This document shows positions 8,927 through 18,088 of a stretch of 64,000 bases of DNA, in pieces; the stretch's first letter is position 1, and every line of letters starts with the position of its first letter. The notes under the pieces were generated by a model, which saw nothing but the letters and a program-made list of their open reading frames with translations, was not told where the DNA came from and did no database searches. The translations under genes and the position numbers were made by a program. Source of the stretch: BJHL01 sp040378885 (GTDB lineage: Bacteria > Planctomycetota > Phycisphaerae > Phycisphaerales > UBA1924); contig JBKDAN010000030.1 in assembly GCA_046316615.1 (NCBI GenBank), forward strand, positions 13,484-77,483, given 5' to 3'.

Positions 8927-9900
8927 ACGAAATCGAGCCCCACATCAAGCTGTGTCGCACTGTGCGTCAATGCGCCAACACTGATGCGATCCACACCAGT
9001 CGCCGCGATCTGTGCGATCGTTTCAAGATTCACGCCGCCGCTCGCTTCAAGTTCAAGCTGCGATGCCTTTGCATCGCGCATGGCCGCGGCTTCCCGCAGT
9101 TGGGCGGGTGTCATGTTGTCGAGCAGCACAATGTCCACTGTGCCGGGCGGCAGCGTGCACAACGCTGCCAACTGCTCAATCGAATCAACTTCTACCTGCA
9201 CAAAGCTCAGGCCGGGCCCTGCAAGTTCGCGTGCCCGCTGCACCGACTTGGCCACAAAGTGGGCAAGTTCACCAACATCAACGCCCGCAAGGTGATTGTC
9301 CTTGATGAGCATCGCATCCCACAGACCGATGCGATGGCAGTATCCGCCGCCGCAGCGCACCGCGTACTTCTCCAGCACCCGCAGCCCCGGCGTGGTCTTG
9401 CGCGTGTCATACAACCGCGCCCGCGTTGCACCGCTGCGCAGCATCGCCTGCTTGTACGTATCCGTCAATGTCGCGATGCCGCTCAATCGCCCCACGATGT
9501 TCAGCATCGTGCGTTCCACTCGGAGCAGTTCAATCGCGTTGCCTTCCAACGTCACCAGCGTCTCGCCCGCCTGCACGCGCGTGCCGTCCTGCACATGCGC
9601 CTGCCAGCGAACATCACTACAGAAAAGATCAATCAGGTCCGGCACAACCGCCAGTCCTGCGACGATCCCGGCCTTCCGCGCCCGCACACACGCCTTCCCC
9701 CGCTGCTCAATATCAATGCACGCATCCGAAGTGATGTCGCCCGGATAGTGCGCGCCAATTCCCTCATCGGGCCCGCCCTCAATCTCGCTGCCGACATCCT
9801 CGACCCACGCAAGTTCCAGCAGTCGCTGCACCAGCCCCTGACCATTCAGCCTCTCATAGAGCGCCGGCAACGAAAGCCCGTTCACGTTCACATACGTCAT
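8923..9900 (-). CDS. nadC: nicotinate-nucleotide pyrophosphorylase (carboxylating)
   Basis: 325 residues. Quinolinate phosphoribosyltransferase motifs are clear: TRKTTPGLR, EKYAVRCGGGYCHR, LIKDNHL, VEVDSIEQ, DIVLLDN and a LEASGGVN block. It converts quinolinate and PRPP to nicotinate mononucleotide in NAD synthesis. The ATG at 9900 is preferred over the upstream in-frame codon at 9933 because the domain begins there. TACATT also ends six bases before this ATG, which fits a leaderless start. It forms an operon with birA. Confidence 0.94.
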   Translation of the reverse strand: MTYVNVNGLSLPALYERLNGQGLVQRLLELAWVEDVGSEIEGGPDEGIGAHYPGDITSDACIDIEQRGKACVRARKAGIVAGLAVVPDLIDLFCSDVRWQAHVQDGTRVQAGETLVTLEGNAIELLRVERTMLNIVGRLSGIATLTDTYKQAMLRSGATRARLYDTRKTTPGLRVLEKYAVRCGGGYCHRIGLWDAMLIKDNHLAGVDVGELAHFVAKSVQRARELAGPGLSFVQVEVDSIEQLAALCTLPPGTVDIVLLDNMTPAQLREAAAMRDAKASQLELEASGGVNLETIAQIAATGVDRISVGALTHSATQLDVGLDFV

Positions 9901-10049
9901 GGGCAGAATGTAGCGACATTTCCCGACACACAATCAAGCCGCTTCACTCCGCAAACGCCGGGCGTTTCGCTGGCGTGCGCCCTGCTCGTTTGGCCGCACT
10001 AATATGCCCGACAAGCCGCCCCGCGGGCGGTTGTTTGCAGGAGTTCATC

Positions 10050-10835
10050 ATGTCCCTACTTGCCGGTAAGACTGGTCTCATCGTCGGAATCGCCAACGAG
10101 CGCAGCTACGCGTGGTACATCGCTCAATCACTCATCCAGCATGGCGCGACCTGCGCCTTCACGCACCTGCCGGGAGATCGCAACGCTCACCGCACAGGCC
10201 GCGCCCTGAAGGAACTGGGACAGGAAAACGCCTGGCTCAAGCCCATGGATGCCGCGAAGGACGAAGACATCGCCGCCACCATGGAGCAGTACGGGCGTGA
10301 CTTCGGCAAGATGGACTTCCTTATCCACTCCATCGCCTTTGCCGACCGCGATCTGCTCCAGCCGGGCAAGTTCATCACCACCAGCCGCCAGCAGTACCTC
10401 AGCGCCATTGATATCTCGTCCTACACGCTGCTGGGCCTCGCCCGCGGCGCTCACCCCTACCTCGCCAAGTCCGGCAATGCCAGCATCCTCGCCATGAGCT
10501 ACTACGGCGCGGAAAAGGTCGTCAGCGGCTACAACGTGATGGGTGTTGCCAAGGCCGCTCTCGAATGCACGGGCCGCTACCTCGCCAGCGAGCTGGGCCA
10601 GGACAAGATCCGCGTCAACATCATCTCGGGCGGCTACCTGCGCACGCTTGCGAGCAGCGCAGTTGGCGGCACCAGCAAAATGGAAGAAGAAGTCCCCAAG
10701 CGTGCCCCCTTGCGCCGCAACGTGGAAGGCGAAGATGTCGGCAAGACCGCCGCCTTCCTCGTCAGCGACCTCAGCAGCGGCATGACGGGTGAGGTCCTGT
10801 ACGTCGACTGCGGCGTCAACATTCTCGGTGCTTGA
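10050..10835 (+). CDS. fabI: enoyl-[acyl-carrier-protein] reductase (NADH)
   Basis: 261 residues. The ATG at 10050 has AGGAG eight bases upstream. FabI signatures are present: GIANERSYAWYIA at the cofactor-binding N-terminus, HSIAFADRD, and the Tyr-x6-Tyr-Met-x-x-x-Lys-like active site within SYYGAEKVVSGYNVMGVAKA. GG-rich substrate-loop residues follow (SGGYLRTLASS). It reduces trans-2-enoyl-ACP in the last step of each fatty-acid elongation cycle. It is transcribed divergently from nadC-birA. Confidence 0.95.
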   Translation: MSLLAGKTGLIVGIANERSYAWYIAQSLIQHGATCAFTHLPGDRNAHRTGRALKELGQENAWLKPMDAAKDEDIAATMEQYGRDFGKMDFLIHSIAFADRDLLQPGKFITTSRQQYLSAIDISSYTLLGLARGAHPYLAKSGNASILAMSYYGAEKVVSGYNVMGVAKAALECTGRYLASELGQDKIRVNIISGGYLRTLASSAVGGTSKMEEEVPKRAPLRRNVEGEDVGKTAAFLVSDLSSGMTGEVLYVDCGVNILGA

Positions 10836-10933
10836 TGCATCGCAGAGGCCCCCCTGACTCACGGGGTCGCTGTCGCATTGATTCTGGCTCGCATTTTCAA
10901 GCTCACGCCCCGCCCTATGCCGAAACCAAAGAT

Positions 10934-11230
10934 ATGGCGGGGATTATCTCATCCATCGCACAGGCACTTGCAGGAGCACAGGGTGTTGCCCGCGCCGTCG
11001 CCTCGCCCATCGCCCGCACACGCGATACGAAGTCAACCCGCCCCGCTCGCGGCGAAGATGAAGTGATCGTGGGTGCTGAATCCATCGAAGCCGCCGGGGC
11101 CATTCGCTCGTTGACCAGCAACGACCAGGAAGACGCACGCGAAGACCACCAGCAGAACGAATCTGGCGAGTACAACCCGCAAGGCTCGGTCCGTCAGGTG
11201 AGGCGGCCGACCCTCGATATCAACGGCTGA
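10934..11230 (+). CDS. small conserved-looking hydrophilic protein, unknown function
   Basis: 98 residues from the ATG at 10934. The frame is also open back to 10832, but that part looks non-coding. The N-terminus (IISSIAQALAGAQGVARAVA) can form an amphipathic helix. The rest is acidic, with a Glu/Gln/Asp-rich centre (around NDQEDAREDHQQNE) and a basic end. There is no signal peptide or metal motif. It follows fabI by about 100 bases on the same strand, so it may share its message. Function unknown. Confidence 0.5.
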   Translation: MAGIISSIAQALAGAQGVARAVASPIARTRDTKSTRPARGEDEVIVGAESIEAAGAIRSLTSNDQEDAREDHQQNESGEYNPQGSVRQVRRPTLDING

Positions 11231-11255
11231 ACGACCAAGTGCCCAACGGCTTGCC

Positions 11256-12734
11256 TTAGGCAGCTCGCTTGCGAGGTTTGCTCTGCTGCGGCGCGATCCG
11301 GCCGACCACCGCCGACTTCTTGGAGGGCTTCTTCTTCGTACGCGTCGTGGGTTTGGCAGTCTTGCCAGCCTCTGCGACTTTGCCCGCGCGAGCCACCTTG
11401 GTGCTCGTCTCGCTCTTGCTCTCCGCGGCTCGCTTGCCGGCCTTGGTCTTCTTCTGACCCACCAGCCGCAGCTTGGGCCCCTTCGTCGGGCGCAGGCCCT
11501 TGATCGACTCGAGCATGCGGAACGCTTCAAGCACCATCGCCTTGTGCTGGTCAAGCCCCACGAGCGACCCGGCGTGCTCGACTTCATCGAGAATGTCATC
11601 GCGGAAGTAAGGCAACTGCTCCTTGGGCACCCGCGCGCCAATCAGCACTACACCCGCCGCCGCACGCCCCACCGCCAGAGGCGAACCGGGCTCGGTGTAC
11701 AGCTCGCTGAGCACGAAGTTGATCTGATCCGTCGGCGAGATGAGTTCGCGCGACTGCAACTGCATCGCGGCTTCTTCCAGCAGCGAAAGTGCGGCATCAT
11801 CATCACTGTCAGCCAGCCGCACGCTTGAAGTCCGCAGGAGCGTTTCGATATCGCTTCCCAGCACGTCAAGCGACGTCTCAGCGCAGTCCCGCCGCAGTGC
11901 TGCATCAGCATCATCCGCCATGCTCGCCCACGCGCCGAGCACGCGAGCGGCAACCTTTGCGGCGCCTGTCTGGCTGGCGGCGTCATCCAGCAGCTTCAAT
12001 TGCTCCACCATGGGCCGGGCAATGTGCGCAAGGGGCTCGCCCGTGCCGCCCAGCTTGTGTTCGTTCACCATCGCCCACGAGAACGTGCGGCCATCAATAC
12101 GGTCGCGCGTTGTGGTTCGCATCGGATGACGAGCGGTCACGCACGCGAAGTCCAGCAGCAGCCGCACGAGTTTCAGCAGCGGCTGGTAGCCTGCCTCACC
12201 CGTTGCCAGCGTCACACGCGAGCAGTCCAGACGCACAGGAAAGACGCTCGAGAAGCACAAGGGCCGCTCATGCGCCCAGTCAAACCACGCTGCATCCTTG
12301 CCGGTGCGTTCTGGAAGCGTGATTTGCAAGTCGTGGTGCCGGGAGCAGGTCACGCTTGCATCCAGCACGCTGGGCATCGCATCCCCGCGTGAGAGCACAT
12401 ACCAGTCAGGCCACAACACACCCTCTGTGCGGCACAGTTCCACCGACCACTCACCCGCATCGAGCAGCGCGATTTGCGGTGCACGCGTGGGCCAGCCGTA
12501 ACGAGCAAGCTTGTCGCTCAGCCACGTATCCTCGTTCATGGAGCCGTTGCTCAGGCCAAGCTCTAGTCCCAGTTCACGCAGCCGCTTCGCGACATGCAGA
12601 CCGCCGCGCAGCGCGAGAGCAGCAGCGCTGAAACCGGCCTGGCCCACAGCATCCGTCGGCCATTGCCGACCCTGCGGACAAACAAGCGAACCCGACAGTT
12701 TCCGGACTTTGTCGCGAAGATGAGTGCGTTCCAT
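11256..12734 (-). CDS. unknown cytoplasmic protein with a Lys/Ala-rich, histone H1-like tail
   Basis: 492 residues from the ATG at 12734, which is the first start giving protein-like sequence after the sdhB stop. An ATG overlapping that stop (12875) is possible but adds a poor-looking stretch. Residues 1-400 are mixed alpha/beta with no recognised domain. The last 85 or so residues are rich in Lys, Ala, Thr and Pro (repeats such as KVARAGKVAEAGKTAK and TRTKKKPSKKS), like H1-type tails that bind DNA or RNA. It follows sdhB on the same strand. The tail suggests a nucleic-acid contact, which is inference. Confidence 0.6.
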   Translation of the reverse strand: MERTHLRDKVRKLSGSLVCPQGRQWPTDAVGQAGFSAAALALRGGLHVAKRLRELGLELGLSNGSMNEDTWLSDKLARYGWPTRAPQIALLDAGEWSVELCRTEGVLWPDWYVLSRGDAMPSVLDASVTCSRHHDLQITLPERTGKDAAWFDWAHERPLCFSSVFPVRLDCSRVTLATGEAGYQPLLKLVRLLLDFACVTARHPMRTTTRDRIDGRTFSWAMVNEHKLGGTGEPLAHIARPMVEQLKLLDDAASQTGAAKVAARVLGAWASMADDADAALRRDCAETSLDVLGSDIETLLRTSSVRLADSDDDAALSLLEEAAMQLQSRELISPTDQINFVLSELYTEPGSPLAVGRAAAGVVLIGARVPKEQLPYFRDDILDEVEHAGSLVGLDQHKAMVLEAFRMLESIKGLRPTKGPKLRLVGQKKTKAGKRAAESKSETSTKVARAGKVAEAGKTAKPTTRTKKKPSKKSAVVGRIAPQQSKPRKRAA

Positions 12735-12874
12735 GCGAACAAACGCATCGACCCGCGATCGGGCTGGGATGACACCACATGCACGAGGTAAGCCACTTTC
12801 GCGTCGGATGCGCCAGCCTGTGCCACGTGTGCCGACTGCCGACTCACTCGCTCCACAGGCGATAACTTCGCACA

Positions 12875-13732
12875 TCAACCGCGGAAGAACTTCACCACGC
12901 TCTGGATCGTCACCGCGCGACCGATCGCCGCGATGCTCTCCGTCAGCGGGATGTGCTTGGGGCACACCTTCACGCAATTCTGGGCGTTGCCGCAGTCATT
13001 CACACCGCCCGCGCCCATCAGCACTTCCAGCCGCTCCGCCTTCAACTGCTTGCCAGTTTCGTGCTCATTGAACAGCCGCGCCTGACTGATGGCGTGCGCA
13101 CCGATAAAGCTCGTGTCCCACTTCTCGCGGTCCGGCTCCAGGTTGAACTGCGGGCACGCCTCCAGACAGCAGCCACAGCTCATGCACTCACTGAGTGCAT
13201 ACCGCGTCTCCTGCTTTTCAGGCGTCTCGCGCGGCCCCGCGCCCAGGCTGTACGTGCCATCAATCGGCACCCACGCCTTCACGCGCTTGAGGTTGTGAAA
13301 CAGCCGCTCACGATCCACCCACAGGTCGCGGATGATCGGGAACTTGGTCATGGGCTCCAGCGAGATTTCATCGCCTTCGCTCGGCGCGTAGTCATCCACC
13401 AGGCACGAACAGCTCTGCCGCACCTTCCCGTTGATGACCATCGTGCACGCCCCGCACACTTCCTCCAGACACCCGCTGTCCCACACCACGGGCGTGGTCT
13501 GCTTGCCTTCCACAGTCGTCGGGTTCGCCGCCACCTGCTGCAGCACGCTGATGATGTTCATCCCGCGCTCCGTGGTGACGTTAAACGTCTCCCACCGGCT
13601 GGCCTTGCCCGGCCCATCGCAACGCTTGATGCGAACGCGAATCGTGCGACCGGCCTTCGCGATCTTGCGGTTGGCCATGCGCTGCGCCACAGCAGCGGCG
13701 TTGGCGGGTTCGTTGGTGAAGGATGAAATCAT
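12875..13732 (-). CDS. sdhB: succinate dehydrogenase/fumarate reductase iron-sulfur subunit
   Basis: 285 residues. The [2Fe-2S] ligands lie in the SGCLEEVCGACTMVINGK segment with the distal Cys in RQSCSCLV. The [4Fe-4S] and [3Fe-4S] ligands lie in CMSCGCCLEACPQF and NCVKVCPKHIPLTE. It passes electrons from the flavoprotein SdhA to the membrane cytochrome SdhC. In transcription order the locus is sdhC, sdhA, a nucleotidyltransferase gene, then sdhB, so the subunit genes are interrupted. Confidence 0.95.
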   Translation of the reverse strand: MISSFTNEPANAAAVAQRMANRKIAKAGRTIRVRIKRCDGPGKASRWETFNVTTERGMNIISVLQQVAANPTTVEGKQTTPVVWDSGCLEEVCGACTMVINGKVRQSCSCLVDDYAPSEGDEISLEPMTKFPIIRDLWVDRERLFHNLKRVKAWVPIDGTYSLGAGPRETPEKQETRYALSECMSCGCCLEACPQFNLEPDREKWDTSFIGAHAISQARLFNEHETGKQLKAERLEVLMGAGGVNDCGNAQNCVKVCPKHIPLTESIAAIGRAVTIQSVVKFFRG

Positions 13733-13750
13733 GATGCGTACCTCACATGC

Positions 13751-14383
13751 TCAAAATCGTGGTTGCTTCTTGTCCGCCTCGTCGCGTCGCCGCACCGCGT
13801 CAACGCAGTTCTTGTAGTCAACTCGCAGATCCTTGGGTAGTTTTGAGGCAAAAGTCTTGTCCAATCCCACTTCACGGATCAGTTCTTCAACATCAGCAAT
13901 GTCTTTGCTTCGACCGGGATTGTTCAGGCCGCACCGCAGCTTGATCGCGATCAGATCAGCCAGACTCACGACCCGAACACCCTGTATTGTGCTGACTTTG
14001 CGGACTTCGTGCCCCGCATCGACTGGCGTGACAGTGTGAATACGAACACTCTCAAAAACATGCTCGCGATTCTTCGCGTCCCACACCGCTCCTGTAGCAC
14101 GGAGTTGCTGATCAGTCACCTTGCGATCCGGCGTATAGAAGTCCAGATCCCGCGTCGTGCGAAGATACCCGTGAAGAAACACCGCGATTCCGCCCAGCAC
14201 GGGCGCGTCAATCTGGGCAGTCAGCCGCCGTGCGACATCCAGAATGTGTGGTTGTTCACTCAGCATGTCAATCGCCAATTGCTCGTCAATCTGCCGTCTG
14301 CTGCGCGATCGCTGACCAGCGTTCACATTCCGCCCCGCATCGCGGTCCATCGGACGAGCTCGGGTTGGGGCGTGCCTGGTCAT
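13751..14383 (-). CDS. predicted nucleotidyltransferase (AbiEii/MNT-like fold) inside the sdh cluster
   Basis: 210 residues. The nucleotidyltransferase signature is GGIAVFLHGYLRTTRDLDFYT at about 63-83, with Gly-Gly, a following helix and the metal-binding D-x-D. A VVSLADLIAIKLRCG helix and GRSKDIADVEELI follow, as in AbiEii-type and other stand-alone nucleotidyltransferases. It starts 21 bases after the sdhA stop and ends 18 bases before sdhB, so it is co-transcribed with them. It has no link to respiration that I know of. It may be a housekeeping enzyme of unknown substrate or an orphan toxin-like gene; no antitoxin is seen beside it. Confidence 0.75.
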   Translation of the reverse strand: MTRHAPTRARPMDRDAGRNVNAGQRSRSRRQIDEQLAIDMLSEQPHILDVARRLTAQIDAPVLGGIAVFLHGYLRTTRDLDFYTPDRKVTDQQLRATGAVWDAKNREHVFESVRIHTVTPVDAGHEVRKVSTIQGVRVVSLADLIAIKLRCGLNNPGRSKDIADVEELIREVGLDKTFASKLPKDLRVDYKNCVDAVRRRDEADKKQPRF

Positions 14384-14404
14384 GCTTCACATCTTCCGCG
14401 TCAC

Positions 14405-16414
14405 TCACACCGCGTCCGGACTCGCCACCTTCTTCGCGCTCGCCGCACCTGCTCCCGCCGGATCCTTTTTGCCATACGTGCGTGCCGTCGGACGAATCAG
14501 GCTGGCGTCGATCTCCACAAGTTCGATCTGCGTGCTCTTGGTCGGCTTCACAAACTTCGCCACGGTGCTCTTCATGTAGTTGCTGTCGTCGCGCGTCGGG
14601 TAGTCCGTGCGGTAGTGCGCGCCGCGACTTTCCTTACGTTCGATGCTGCCCATGCAGATCGCTTCCGAGACCAGTAGCATGTCGCCCACCGCGCGCGTGT
14701 AGCTGAGCGTCTGATTCGTCCACGCCGCCGCGTCACCCAGCCGCACTCGACTGAAACGCTCGCGAAGCTCCGCGATCTTCGTGCGACACTGCTCAAGCCG
14801 CGCCGCACTCTTCACAACGGTACACGCCGCTGTCATCTCGTTGCCCAGTTCCTTGTGGATGATGTACGGATTCGTCGCCGGGCCTGCTTCACCGCGTCCC
14901 ACCGTGTCCGTGAGGGCCTTCACCTTCGCTTGTTCCTGCTCCACCACCGCCTCGTACGCGCTGCTGGTCAGCATCTCGGCGGGCTGCTTGCTCGCGATGT
15001 CATCATTGCGAACATAGTTCACAACACTCACACCGCAGCACAGGCCGTCAAACAGACAGCTCAGCAGCGCGTTCGCGCCAAGGCGATTCGCGCCGTGATA
15101 CGCGAAGTTCACTTCGCCGAACGCGTACAGGCCTTTGACATTCGTCATCGAGTTGATGGGCGAACCATACTCCATGCCCTGACCGATTTCGGCGTTGAGC
15201 GGAGCCCGGCTGCCGCTCTTGTGCTTGTCACGCGGCTCGCTAGGGTTGTAACTGCCCTTGCTGAACTGTGTCCACAAACCGCCCATGCTGTAGTGCACCG
15301 CCGGGAAGATCTTCATGGGCGTGAACTTGGGGTCATCACCCACGAACTTCTCGTAGATGTCGAGAATACCGCCAAGCTTCTTCGCCAGATACTCCGGATC
15401 GCGGTGTGTGAGGTCCAGGTACACCTGGTTCTCGTTGTTCACGCCCATGCCGCTGTTCACGCAGATGTCGAAGATCTCGCGCGTCGCGATGTCACGCGGC
15501 ACGATGTTGCCGTACGCCGGGTACCGCTCTTCGAGGAAGTAGTACCGCTCGTTGGTCGGAATCGTCTTGGGGTCAGCGCCGCTGCGCGGGTGCGGGCCCC
15601 ACGTGCCGTCGTCGCGCTTGATGCCAGGCACCCACACGCGGCCACCTTCGCCGCGTGCGCTTTCGCTCATGAGGCGCAGCTTGTCCGCCCCCGGAATCGC
15701 CGTCGGGTGCACCTGAATCATCTCAGGGTTGCCGTACCACGCGCCCGCCTGATAGCAGCGAGCCGCCGCTGCGCCGGTGCACACCACGCTGTTAGTGCTC
15801 TTGCCGTACACAAGTCCGCAGCCGCCGGTCGCCATCACCACGGCATCAGCGCGGAAGGCGCGAATCTGCATCGTCCGCATGTCCTGCGCCACGATGCCCA
15901 CGCAGCGACCATCGCTCAGCACGGGCCACAAGAACTCCCAGAATTCGTACTTATTGACCTTGCCTTCGGACTCGTAGCGACGCGCCTGCTCGTCAAGGGC
16001 GTAGAGCAACTGCTGTCCCGTCGTCGCGCCGGCAAAGTGCGTGCGCTTGAAGAGCGAACCGCCGAAGAGACGCAAGTCGCGGTAGCCTTCACTCGTGCGG
16101 TTGAACGGCACGCCCATGCGGTCCAGCAAGTCGATGATCTTCGGGGCCCAATTGGCCATCTCCAGCACCGGGTGCTGGTCGGCGAGGAAGTCGCCGCCGT
16201 AGATGGTCTCATCAAAGTGCTCGTACTCGCTGTAGCCCTGCTGGCGAGCGACTTCGTTGCACGCGTTGATGCCGCCTTGCGCGCACACGCTGTGGCTGCG
16301 CTTCACGGGCACCATGCTGAACAGGTCCACCTGCACACCCGCTTCCGCGATGCGCACGCTCGCTGCAAGACCCGCCAATCCGCCGCCCACCACAATTACT
16401 CGTTGCGTCGCCAT
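14405..16414 (-). CDS. sdhA: succinate dehydrogenase/fumarate reductase flavoprotein subunit
   Basis: 669 residues, longer than the proteobacterial form and typical of the type paired with a single b-type cytochrome. The FAD-binding motif VVGGGLAGLAASVRIAEAG is at the N-terminus. The FAD-attachment region is KRSHSVCAQGGINA. Active-site motifs MIQVHPTAIPGADKL and SESARGEGG and the C-terminal HGANRLGANALLSC follow. It oxidises succinate to fumarate in the cytoplasm, docked on SdhB/SdhC. It sits directly downstream of sdhC. Confidence 0.96.
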   Translation of the reverse strand: MATQRVIVVGGGLAGLAASVRIAEAGVQVDLFSMVPVKRSHSVCAQGGINACNEVARQQGYSEYEHFDETIYGGDFLADQHPVLEMANWAPKIIDLLDRMGVPFNRTSEGYRDLRLFGGSLFKRTHFAGATTGQQLLYALDEQARRYESEGKVNKYEFWEFLWPVLSDGRCVGIVAQDMRTMQIRAFRADAVVMATGGCGLVYGKSTNSVVCTGAAAARCYQAGAWYGNPEMIQVHPTAIPGADKLRLMSESARGEGGRVWVPGIKRDDGTWGPHPRSGADPKTIPTNERYYFLEERYPAYGNIVPRDIATREIFDICVNSGMGVNNENQVYLDLTHRDPEYLAKKLGGILDIYEKFVGDDPKFTPMKIFPAVHYSMGGLWTQFSKGSYNPSEPRDKHKSGSRAPLNAEIGQGMEYGSPINSMTNVKGLYAFGEVNFAYHGANRLGANALLSCLFDGLCCGVSVVNYVRNDDIASKQPAEMLTSSAYEAVVEQEQAKVKALTDTVGRGEAGPATNPYIIHKELGNEMTAACTVVKSAARLEQCRTKIAELRERFSRVRLGDAAAWTNQTLSYTRAVGDMLLVSEAICMGSIERKESRGAHYRTDYPTRDDSNYMKSTVAKFVKPTKSTQIELVEIDASLIRPTARTYGKKDPAGAGAASAKKVASPDAV

Positions 16415-16537
16415 ATTCGTTGCTCCGGGCTCTGGCCCGTTGAGATACGTTCAGAGATGATCTTGTCCGAAGTATGTTTCGTCACACACATTCTGCATGA
16501 TTTGCCCAGAAGACGCATCATGCACATATCCAGCGTT

Positions 16538-17407
16538 TCACCGGGTATTATCTGCGGCCTCTGCCGTCAGTTTCCCTGGCTCCGCCGGAGCGACAGCCTC
16601 AACCTTCTCCAGCAGCTTCTGTTCAATCTTCTTCGCGTCATTCGGATTGGTCAGCACCGCCGCGATGAGCGAGCTCCACGCCAGCACCATCAGCCCGGCA
16701 CCAAGACCCGCACACGCCACGCCCCAGCGCTGCTGCGCTGTGCGTGAGATTGTCAGACCCCAGGTGATCGCCGCCGTCCACAGGCCGTTGGCGAAGTGAA
16801 AGACCAGCAGCGTGATGCCGCTGAAGTACAGAAGGCTCACAAGCACGCCCCACACTGTCACATCGCCGTACCCGCCGCGCAGTGCGGCCGCAAGCGAACT
16901 GACCGATTCCTCATGAGACCACTTCACGCTGCCGTCAAACGGCGGAATGAGGAATGTCCAGCCCCAGCGGAGCGTGGCGACGTGATAGAAGATAAACAGA
17001 ATGCCCACGTACCCGCTCAGACGCTGCCACTTGTAGCGCCAGTTGTCCTGATACGCGTACGCCGCTGTGTTGCTCTTGCCGCTGCGCGCGTAGTACACGC
17101 CCAGAATGCTGTGAAACGCGATTGCGCCCCACAAGGCGATTTCAATCAGCAACAGGTGCGGCACCTGCTGGTTGATCCAGCGGACTTCCTTCCAGAAGTA
17201 CGCCCAGCCGCCTTCCTGCAGCGTGGTCTCAGGCATCTCGCCGCGCAGGCCCCACTTGCCCCACGCCAACGACGAGTTGGTCACTAGGTGGGCAATCAGG
17301 AACACGCCGATGGGCACGATGCCCGTCAGGCTGTGAAGCCGGCGAAGCAGGAAATGATGCTTGTCAAGAAAACCCAGTTCCTTCTGCGGTGTCGTGTTCT
17401 CAGCCAC
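16538..17407 (-). CDS. sdhC: succinate dehydrogenase cytochrome b subunit (b558 type)
   Basis: 289 residues from a GTG at 17407 preceded by AAAGG. A TTG at 17428 is an alternative. About five membrane segments are visible, with histidines in or near them that could hold haems: RRLHSLTGIVP, the IAFHSILGVYY segment, the FIFYHVATLRW segment and the LLVFHFANGLW segment. This matches the single-polypeptide membrane anchor of the B. subtilis and epsilon-type enzymes, which carries two haem b and reacts with a menaquinone-type quinone. It is the first sdh gene of the cluster. Confidence 0.92.
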   Translation of the reverse strand: MAENTTPQKELGFLDKHHFLLRRLHSLTGIVPIGVFLIAHLVTNSSLAWGKWGLRGEMPETTLQEGGWAYFWKEVRWINQQVPHLLLIEIALWGAIAFHSILGVYYARSGKSNTAAYAYQDNWRYKWQRLSGYVGILFIFYHVATLRWGWTFLIPPFDGSVKWSHEESVSSLAAALRGGYGDVTVWGVLVSLLYFSGITLLVFHFANGLWTAAITWGLTISRTAQQRWGVACAGLGAGLMVLAWSSLIAAVLTNPNDAKKIEQKLLEKVEAVAPAEPGKLTAEAADNTR

Positions 17408-17495
17408 GCGATTCTCGCCTTTCGACAAAAGTCACATCAACCAATCCGCCAACCCCGCAGTCGCCCCACCTCTGTTGCCCAAGCCGACGCTTCAA

Positions 17496-17996
17496 TTACG
17501 TCGAACCCAGATCAATCTTCGGTCCGCTGCCCGCTCCGGGCGTGACAATCCCGCCCGCGCCGCCCGCACTCCGCGGCTTGAGCTTGCCTTCGGCCACAGC
17601 CTGCGCCACAGCCTTGCTCACCTCCACAAACACCATGCGCAGTTCCGAAGCCGTCCGCGTCAAGGCTGTTTGCTCAGCCTCGCTCAGATTGCCCTTGGTC
17701 TTTTCTTCGAGCACGCCCAACATATCGATGTGCAACTTCGCGTACTCCAGGCTCACCATCGCCTGACCCGTCCGTGGATCAGGGACATAGCCCAGATACG
17801 CCAGCGCCTGGCTCGCGAGCATCGCAACCAGGTCGTCAAAGCGTGTCCGCTCGTCCTCTTCGCCACCTTCGGGCTCCTCAGCAGCCAGCTTGGGGGCCGG
17901 CTTGGGCTTGCTGGCGGCAAGTTTTTCCTTTTCAGCCTGAGCCTGCGCCTTCCAGTCGGAATCGATTATGATCTTGGGTTCATCGGCCGGGGGCAT
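17496..17996 (-). CDS. DUF1844 domain protein
   Basis: 166 residues with GAGGAG before the ATG. The N-terminal 50 residues are charged and rich in Ala, Lys, Glu and Pro. Residues about 52-125 match the DUF1844 pattern: FDDLVAMLASQALAYLG, PDPRTGQAMVSLEYAKLHID, VLEEKTKGNLSEAE and LRMVFVEV. Function is unknown. It precedes sdhC on the same strand by about 90 bases. Confidence 0.85.
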   Translation of the reverse strand: MPPADEPKIIIDSDWKAQAQAEKEKLAASKPKPAPKLAAEEPEGGEEDERTRFDDLVAMLASQALAYLGYVPDPRTGQAMVSLEYAKLHIDMLGVLEEKTKGNLSEAEQTALTRTASELRMVFVEVSKAVAQAVAEGKLKPRSAGGAGGIVTPGAGSGPKIDLGST

Positions 17997-18088
17997 AGAA
18001 GCTCCTCGCGTTGGTTGGTGCGACTCTGGCGGTCGTTCCGTTCATCGCGGCCCTGACGTGAGACAAGAAGCCGAACAAGAGGACGAAC

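Noticed and set aside
12735..12977. An upstream extension of the basic-tailed protein
   Set aside because: It overlaps the end of sdhB and has shadow-like composition. The ATG at 12734 gives a better N-terminus.
14855..16747. A 630-residue plus-strand ORF opposite sdhA
   Set aside because: It is a shadow of sdhA with Ala/Arg/His-rich composition and no motif.
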